Shown one piece after another: positions 58,246-64,000 of a stretch of 64,000 nucleotides of DNA. The notes under the pieces were generated by a model. That model saw nothing but the letters and a program-made list of their open reading frames with translations. It was not told the origin of the DNA and did no database searches. The stretch comes from Iris pallida (lineage: Eukaryota > Streptophyta > Magnoliopsida > Asparagales > Iridaceae): the NCBI GenBank assembly GCA_029216955.1, contig JANAVB010031417.1:16808992-16872991 (forward strand), read 5' to 3'. Numbering within the stretch: position 1 is the stretch's first letter; the number at the start of each line of letters is the position of its first letter. A program made the translations under genes and the position numbers.

Positions 58246-61200
58246 TTGCGTCGTTACAGCCAGCAATCTAAGGATATTATCAAAAATATGGGCTATGACT
58301 TCAGAGATGGCCTCAGTAATGGGAAAGGAAGAAGAATGTCTGTTCGGATTCCTTCTCTAAAATATGGAAGGACAAAATGCGGATTAGGTTATATTGCTCC
58401 TACTTCCTTCATCAATATTATCCATGAAGATCCCAAATCCGACGAAGATAAAAGATCTGATTCTTCTAGTTCCTCTTCTTGGGATTCTGATACAAGTATC
58501 GGTGACCTCCACCGTAACATTCTGTCTTCCAACATGGTTTTCGTTGACGGTCCTGAAGAAAATGACGAAGACGAATTTGAAATCTCATCTGAATCAGAAC
58601 AATGGGCCCAAAGGTTAGATAATCAATGGGAGTTTAGATTCGAGCAAAGAGAACCTCCGACTGAAGATAAACTCGTTCAAATAGACGTTGGTGAAGAGGG
58701 ATCCCCCAAACCAATATTTATTAGTGAAAGTCTTTCAGAAACTGATAAGCAAGACATGATCAAACTTATTCGCGAATACATCGACGTCTTCCCTTAGAGC
58801 TATGAAGATATGCCAGGACTTGATCCACAGATCGCAACTCACAAACTCAATATCATGCCAAATGCTAAACCAGTCAAGCAACAACAGCGACGATTCCGTC
58901 CAGATATTATGGATGCAATTGAAGCCGAAGTTAATAAACTCATGGCTTCTGGGTTTATCAGAGAGGAACAACATCCTGATTGGGTGGCTAATATAGTTCC
59001 TGTCCTTAAAAAGACTGGCAAGATCAGAGTATGTATAGACTATCGTGATCTTAATACGGCATGTCCTAAAGACGAGTTCCCTCTACCAATTACTGATGTT
59101 ATGATCGATAATACCTGTGGTTTTGAACGGATGTCATTCATGGATGGGTATTCTGGATATAATCAAATTAAAATTTTCCAGATGACGAGAAACACACTTC
59201 CTTCAGAACACCGATCGGTACATACTGTTATACAGTGATGCCATTCGGTCTCAGGAATGCAGGAGCAACCTATCAACGTGCCATGAGCACTATATTCCGT
59301 GAACATTTACGAAAAACAGTCGAATGCTACGTTGATGATATTGCAGTCAAAAGTCGACAAAAAGAGGATCACATCCAAGATTTGAAAACTATATTTGATC
59401 TAATGCGTCAGCATCAATTAAGGATGAACCCTACTAAGTCCTTCTTAGGCGTCTCTAGTGGCAAATTTCTCGGCTTCGTCATTACCTCGAAAGGTATACA
59501 CGTAGATCCCGAGAAGATCAAAGCCATCCAAGAGATGCGTCCTCCACGCACCTTAAAAGAGCTACGAGGATTTCAAGGAAGGATCGCTTATATCAGGAGA
59601 TTCATCTCTAATCTTTAAGGACGCTGCAGACCATTCAATAAACTTTTGAAAAAAGGTGTTTCTTTCGTCTGGACTGACGAATGTCAGAAAGCATTTGATG
59701 ACATAAAACAATATCTGATGAACCCCCCAGTATTGGTACCTCCTACTTCAGAAATACCGTTCCTTCTATATACCCGAGCAACGAGTCATTCATTGGGTGC
59801 GCTGCTCGCTCAAAAGAATAAAAATGGTCATGAACAAGCTATTTACTATCTCAGTCGTACCATGACCGGAGCTGAACCTCGATATTCACCGGTCGAAAAA
59901 GAATGTCTAGCCCTTATGTTCGCTGTCCAAAAGACACGACATTATATCATTGGCCAGACCATTCATGTCATTTCCAGGATCAATCCTATACGAGTCATGA
60001 TGAAGAAACCAAGTGTTTTAAATTCTCGATTGGCTAACTGGGGAATTTTACTTCTTCAGTATGATATGCACTATATCCCTCAGAAATCGGTCAAAGGACA
60101 AGCTTTAGCTGATTTTCTGGCTGCTCATTCAATTCCAGAAAATTCAAAACTCTACGATGAAATCCCAGATGAAGTCCTAGACTCAAACCAAATTGCTGAA
60201 GAAGATCCTACTTGGCGTCTATTCTTTGACGGAGCTTCAAGAATAGGTCCTAATGGTGACATTGTCGCTGGGGTTGGAATCGTTCTTGTATCACCAGAAG
60301 GTCTTGCTATCCAAAGAGCTTATTCTCTCGATCAACCATGTTCAAACAACGTAGCTGAGTACAATGCATTGCTTATTGGTCTTCAACTCGCTAAACATCT
60401 GGATATTCAGCATTTAGAAGCTTATGGAGATTCTAAACTCATCGTCAATCAGATAAGAGGTACTTATGAAGTTCGCCATCAAGATCTGGTTCCTTACCAT
60501 AGATTGGCCATATCTATGGCTTCTTCATTTAAAAGATTCTTCATCGAGCATGTTAGGTGAGCATGTAACACAGAAGCTGATGCTCTTGCTAATCTTGCGG
60601 CAGTGTTAGCTATTCCGGTTAGACGTCAACAAATGATTGTTGTTTACAATCGAGAATTATTTCATCTTAAGAACAATCTAACTCTACGACTTCCAGTTGA
60701 TATTGAAGAATCAACATCTCATGATGTCAATACAACAAGAGGATTCGGTATTGATTTAGAGTTCGACAGATTAAATCGTAAATCATCTTCATCTTCATCT
60801 GATTCTAGTATGGAATTCATCTTCAGTAATTTAGCTGAAACTCAGAATACTGATAAAGATTGGAGACTTCCTTTCTTAGATTTCGTATTGTATGATATTC
60901 TTCCAGATAATCCGAGTGAGACAGCATCTATCAGACGACGATCACTCAGATTTTATTACAATCATACTACAAAAACCTTATATCGTCGAGCTTATGATGG
61001 TTTACTTCTTCGATGTATTGCCGATGATGAGGCCCAACAAATTATCCGCGAAGCACATGATGGAATTTGTGGAGCACATCAGCCTGGACCTAAACTTCAA
61101 GACCGTATTCGACGTATGGGTTATTATTGGCCTACTATGGTAAATGATGCTATTCAATATGCCCGTAAGTGTAAAGCTTGTCAAATCCATACGGATTTTA

Positions 61201-62117
61201 TCCATCAACCTTCAGAATTTCTACACCCAACAGTAGCATCATGGCCCTTCGAAGCTTGGGGCATGGATATTATCGGCCCAATCAATCCGCCGTCATCAAA
61301 AGGTCATCGTTTTATTCTCGCAATAACCGATTATTTCTCCAAATGGGCTGAAGCTATTCCTTTATCTGAAGTCAAAACTTCCAACGTCATCAACTTTATC
61401 AAGCATCATGTTATCTACATATTTGGTGTTCCCCAACGCATTATTCATGATAATGGACCACAGTTCGTCAGCCAGAAGTTTACTCGATTCTGTGATGATC
61501 ATCGGATCAACAATTTGGCTTCTACCGTATATAATCCAGCAGCTAACGGATTAGCAGAAGCTTTCAACAAAACCATCATCAAACTCTTAAAGAAGTTTGT
61601 TTCTGCCAACAAACATAATTGAAGTGAGAAACTCGGTGAATGTTTGTGGGCTTACCGTACTACAGTTCGTAATGCCACCAAATGTACACCTTTCTCTCTG
61701 GTGTATGGATGCGAAGCTGTTCTCCCATTAGAGATTCAAATTCCTTCTTTAAGGATAGCAATCGCTAATGAACTTACTACTGAGAATAATGATCATCTTC
61801 GGCTTTAGGAATTAGAAGCTCTAGATGAAAAGCGGTTATATGCTCAACAGAATATCGAATTCTATCAAGCTAGAATCTCAAGAGCTTTTAACAAGAAAGT
61901 CAGAGTTCGAGCATATTGCAAAGGGGAACTTGTTCTTGCAGTCAGACGTCCGATGACTATGACACATATGAGTAAAGGTAAGTTTGATACAAAATGGGAA
62001 TGTCCATTCATTGTGAATAAAGTATTTTCTAATGGGGCATATCAGCTTACCACCATGGATGGTAAAATTACTATGATGCCCATTAATGGCAAATTCTTGA
62101 AGAAATATTATGCATAA
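58246..62117 (+). pseudogene. Pol of the Ogre-like element: RT, RNase H, archaeal RNase H, integrase
   Basis: An acidic linker (58246-58797) leads to TAG 58796-58798. RT from 58810: VCIDYRDLNTACPKDEFPLP and MDGYSGYNQIKI; a frame change lies at about 59180; MPFGLRNAGATYQRAM follows and CYVDDIAV is at 59325-59348. TAA at 59616-59618. RNase H: LLYTRATSHSLGALLAQ (usual Asp replaced). Archaeal-type RNase H: WRLFFDGASRIGPNGD, AEYNALL and AYGDSKLIV, with acidic residues kept; TGA at about 60558. Integrase: zinc-finger region with CKACQIH (61050-61190), WGMDIIGPI, IHDNGPQFVS and GLAEAFNK. TGA at 61620 and TAG at 61806. Ends at TAA 62115-62117. Inactive. Confidence 0.92.
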
Positions 62118-62674
62118 TATTTTTATCTGTCAAGATTATTCTCCTATCATTCCTCAGCTAGTAAAAAAAATACCAAGGACATTGTTCTCTACAGGAATTA
62201 TTTCGATATCTTTTATCCCCAGTGGAAATAGATATTCTAATTTGTATCATTTTTTAGTGAATTTGATATCTAGAAAATCACGTCCATCTTACCTCTGAAT
62301 TTTCTATCTCAGTATCATATTTTCTATTTTACGAAAATGATATCTAGTCTTTTGATTTCCGAGTCCAAAGATCATGGAAAATCGAGTTCAAAGATATTTT
62401 TATATCTGAATTCTATTTTTTCTAATCAGTATTGAACTAAAATTATCTTTGGTTTAATATCATCTGATAGAATTACAAAGTTCATTTGTATTTTCTATTC
62501 TATTGAAATATGTCATGTATTATTTACCTCTGAATATATTTTCTATAGATACATCATTATCAAAACAACAAAGTCAAAAATCAGATCAAAGTTCTCATTT
62601 TCTTCATTCAAGATCAAAGTGCTGATTACAAGCGAATGCCAAAAAAAATTCAAAATATGAGAAGCTTGAAAAGT
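62118..62674 (+). other. Spacer between pol and the antisense gene
   Basis: AT-rich, rich in GATATCT-like and ATTTTCTAT motifs, with no open frame of interest. It is probably the shared 3' non-coding zone of pol (+) and the antisense gene (-). Confidence 0.5.
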
Positions 62675-63860
62675 TTATTGAGTAGTAGGAGTTATTAACT
62701 CCTGAATACGATCAAGTACAGTGTTCATTTTCTCCTCATGAGTTTTACGGACTCGTTCTGCTGCCTCAACTGCGACTACTTGTTGATCAAAAATAGCAAT
62801 AGCAAAATGGCGACGGTTAGCTTCTTCTATCTGCTCGGCCTGCATCTGTTCTCGCTCTTGTTGAAGAGTTTGATAGCGTGCAGCTTCGGTCGTACGAGCA
62901 GTGATAATCTCAGATTGCTCCTTTTCCATGGATGCAATACGCTCCTGAAGACGAGCCAATTCCTCTTTCAACTTTTGAAGTTCTTCAACTTTAGATGTTT
63001 CATCTTTCTCCAGATGTTCTACTCTCTGACGAGTTGTTAATATTTCTTCATTCTTCTCTATTAACGTCTCAGATGAAGAAGTAAGAAATTCTTCTAAAGC
63101 AGCTTGCTGAGCTTGGGCTTCATGTTCCAATTGAGCGATCTCAGCCACAGTCAAAGATTTAATATCTTCCTTCTTGATCTCCCAGTATTTTTAGATAGTT
63201 GTCTCCAATTCATCCAGGAGATGTTCAAAGAAGATACATTGAGTCTCACAGCTAGCATGTCGCAGTGCCAGAAGCGGGAAATTAATCACCGTTCGGAGTT
63301 CGGAGAAAGGCATAGTTTCATCTTTCATGAATCGCTTGGAGAACGTATCCAGATATGAATAGATAATATCTGAATACATTGCCAGGGTCCTTGCCAATCC
63401 CGTTTCAAAATCGGGAGTTGCTGTCATTATTGAGGAAGAAGCCTGGATATTCTCTGTTCTGGGAATAGAAGTATGTGCTTTCGGAGAGGTCGGTAGATAC
63501 GAATTTCCTTCATCAACATCAGTCTGAACAGGCGGAGCATGAGTCGAGCTCATCGCTGCAGCAGTTCCTACTAGTCAAAGGAAAAATAATCAGCATATAA
63601 AGAAAAAGAAATAGTAAAAAATAAAATTAAAATAAAACTCTACCTGGTTGAGGTTCATATTCTATGTGCTTGGAAAGTCTCGCATCTTCTCGCAGTCGAT
63701 CCATAACAGTGACTGACACCTGCTTTATATGACTACTTCCAGCTTCAGAATTACTGGATACTGGAGCATTGTCAGGAGATCGAACAGGTTCAGGATTAAG
63801 CTCCATTCTATTCCCTCTGATCTTGTCTTCATCGTAATGAGTGGAAGTATCAGGTGCCAA
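62675..63860 (-). pseudogene. Spliced antisense coiled-coil gene of the Ogre-like element
   Basis: Read against the direction of pol. Exon 1, 63860 to 63644, has ATG at 63806 (MELNPEPVRSPDN) or an unseen upstream exon. A 73-bp AT-rich intron (63643-63571, GTAGAG...GACTAG) joins in phase to exon 2 (63570-62675). Exon 2 has MSSTHAPPVQTDVDEG, then RTLAMYSDIIYSYLDTFSKR. A single in-frame TAA at 63191-63193 follows, and then a long Glu/Gln-rich coiled coil (TVAEIAQLEHEAQAQQAALE onwards). Antisense ORFs before the 3' LTR are known in other Tat elements, such as Grande. Function unknown. One stop in about 300 codons is less decay than in pol. Confidence 0.65.
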
Positions 63861-64000
63861 TCCTCTTCCTCTTCAACTTCTTCTCTTCCTCAAAATGTTC
63901 TTCTTCAGAACTTTTGTCAGTTCATTCTTTTTCAGATCTCCTTGAGCTCAGCTTCATGATGAGCTGATTCAATCTAAGATGTTTTCATCAACTCCTTTGA
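63861..64000. other. Window end inside the Ogre-like element
   Basis: Leader or upstream exon side of the antisense gene; on the minus strand it reads GAAGAAGA-rich sequence with stops in the relevant frame. No 3' LTR is reached. Confidence 0.4.

Larger units (their letters stand above)
52088..64000 (+). mobile_element. Tat-lineage (Ogre-like) Ty3/Gypsy retrotransposon, decayed, 3' end outside window
   Basis: 5' LTR 52088-53150, Arg-tRNA-type primer-binding site, an additional ORF before gag (53189-54160), gag, protease, RT, RNase H plus a second, archaeal-type RNase H, integrase, then an antisense gene. The ORF upstream of gag and the Arg-type primer site are hallmarks of Ogre elements; the second RNase H is general for the Tat lineage. 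All enzymatic parts have stops or frameshifts. The 3' LTR is not reached. Confidence 0.9.

Overview
Plant nuclear DNA, almost certainly from an angiosperm. The evidence is two intron-containing host genes of plant type (an alpha/beta hydrolase and a MAGE-domain NSE3 protein) in a region made mostly of plant transposable elements: Tork-type Copia, Tat/Ogre-type Gypsy, a MULE with a plant mobile domain gene, long-LTR Gypsy-like derivatives, a hAT derivative, MITEs and a LINE. There is no prokaryotic gene organisation. I cannot name the species.

Layout. (1) 516-1594, + strand: the last four exons of an alpha/beta-hydrolase gene whose 5' part lies outside the window. (2) 3274-8972, - strand: a complete Tork-like Copia element with two 794-bp LTRs that look identical, an ATTTT target duplication and a Gag-Pol frame broken by one frameshift. 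(3) 10604-33295: a MULE with ~90-bp terminal inverted repeats and a TTATCCAAAC duplication. It carries a broken plant-mobile-domain gene (+) that meets a truncated mudrA transposase gene (-) head-on. Its subterminal regions hold an array of GCGCCATCATTGATGGCGC-type palindromes. (4) Nested inside the MULE: solo LTR A (13656-33003, GAGCT duplication). A is split by a long-LTR non-autonomous element (15730-24747, LTRs of 3377 bp) and by solo LTR B (25027-32093, CAAGA duplication). B is in turn split by LTR-like unit C (26837-31785, ATGTA duplication). (5) 33306-36113: a small foldback, a pseudo-exon, a MITE and a 1.5-kb hAT derivative with a GTCAGATT duplication. (6) 39161-43172, + strand: an apparently intact six-exon NSE3 gene of the SMC5/6 complex. 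(7) 43737-64000: a second nest. A 5'-truncated LINE (-) is interrupted by a decayed Copia element (-), whose 5' LTR is interrupted by a decayed Tat/Ogre-like Gypsy element (+) that runs off the window end.

How it fits together. Only the two host genes are likely to serve the plant. The rest records successive insertions, datable relative to each other because each inner element is flanked by a short duplication of the outer one. The least explained parts are the MULE palindrome array, the spliced-looking extra coding unit between pol and the 3' LTR of the second Copia element (46696-47758), and the spliced antisense coiled-coil gene at the 3' side of the Ogre-like element (62675-63860).
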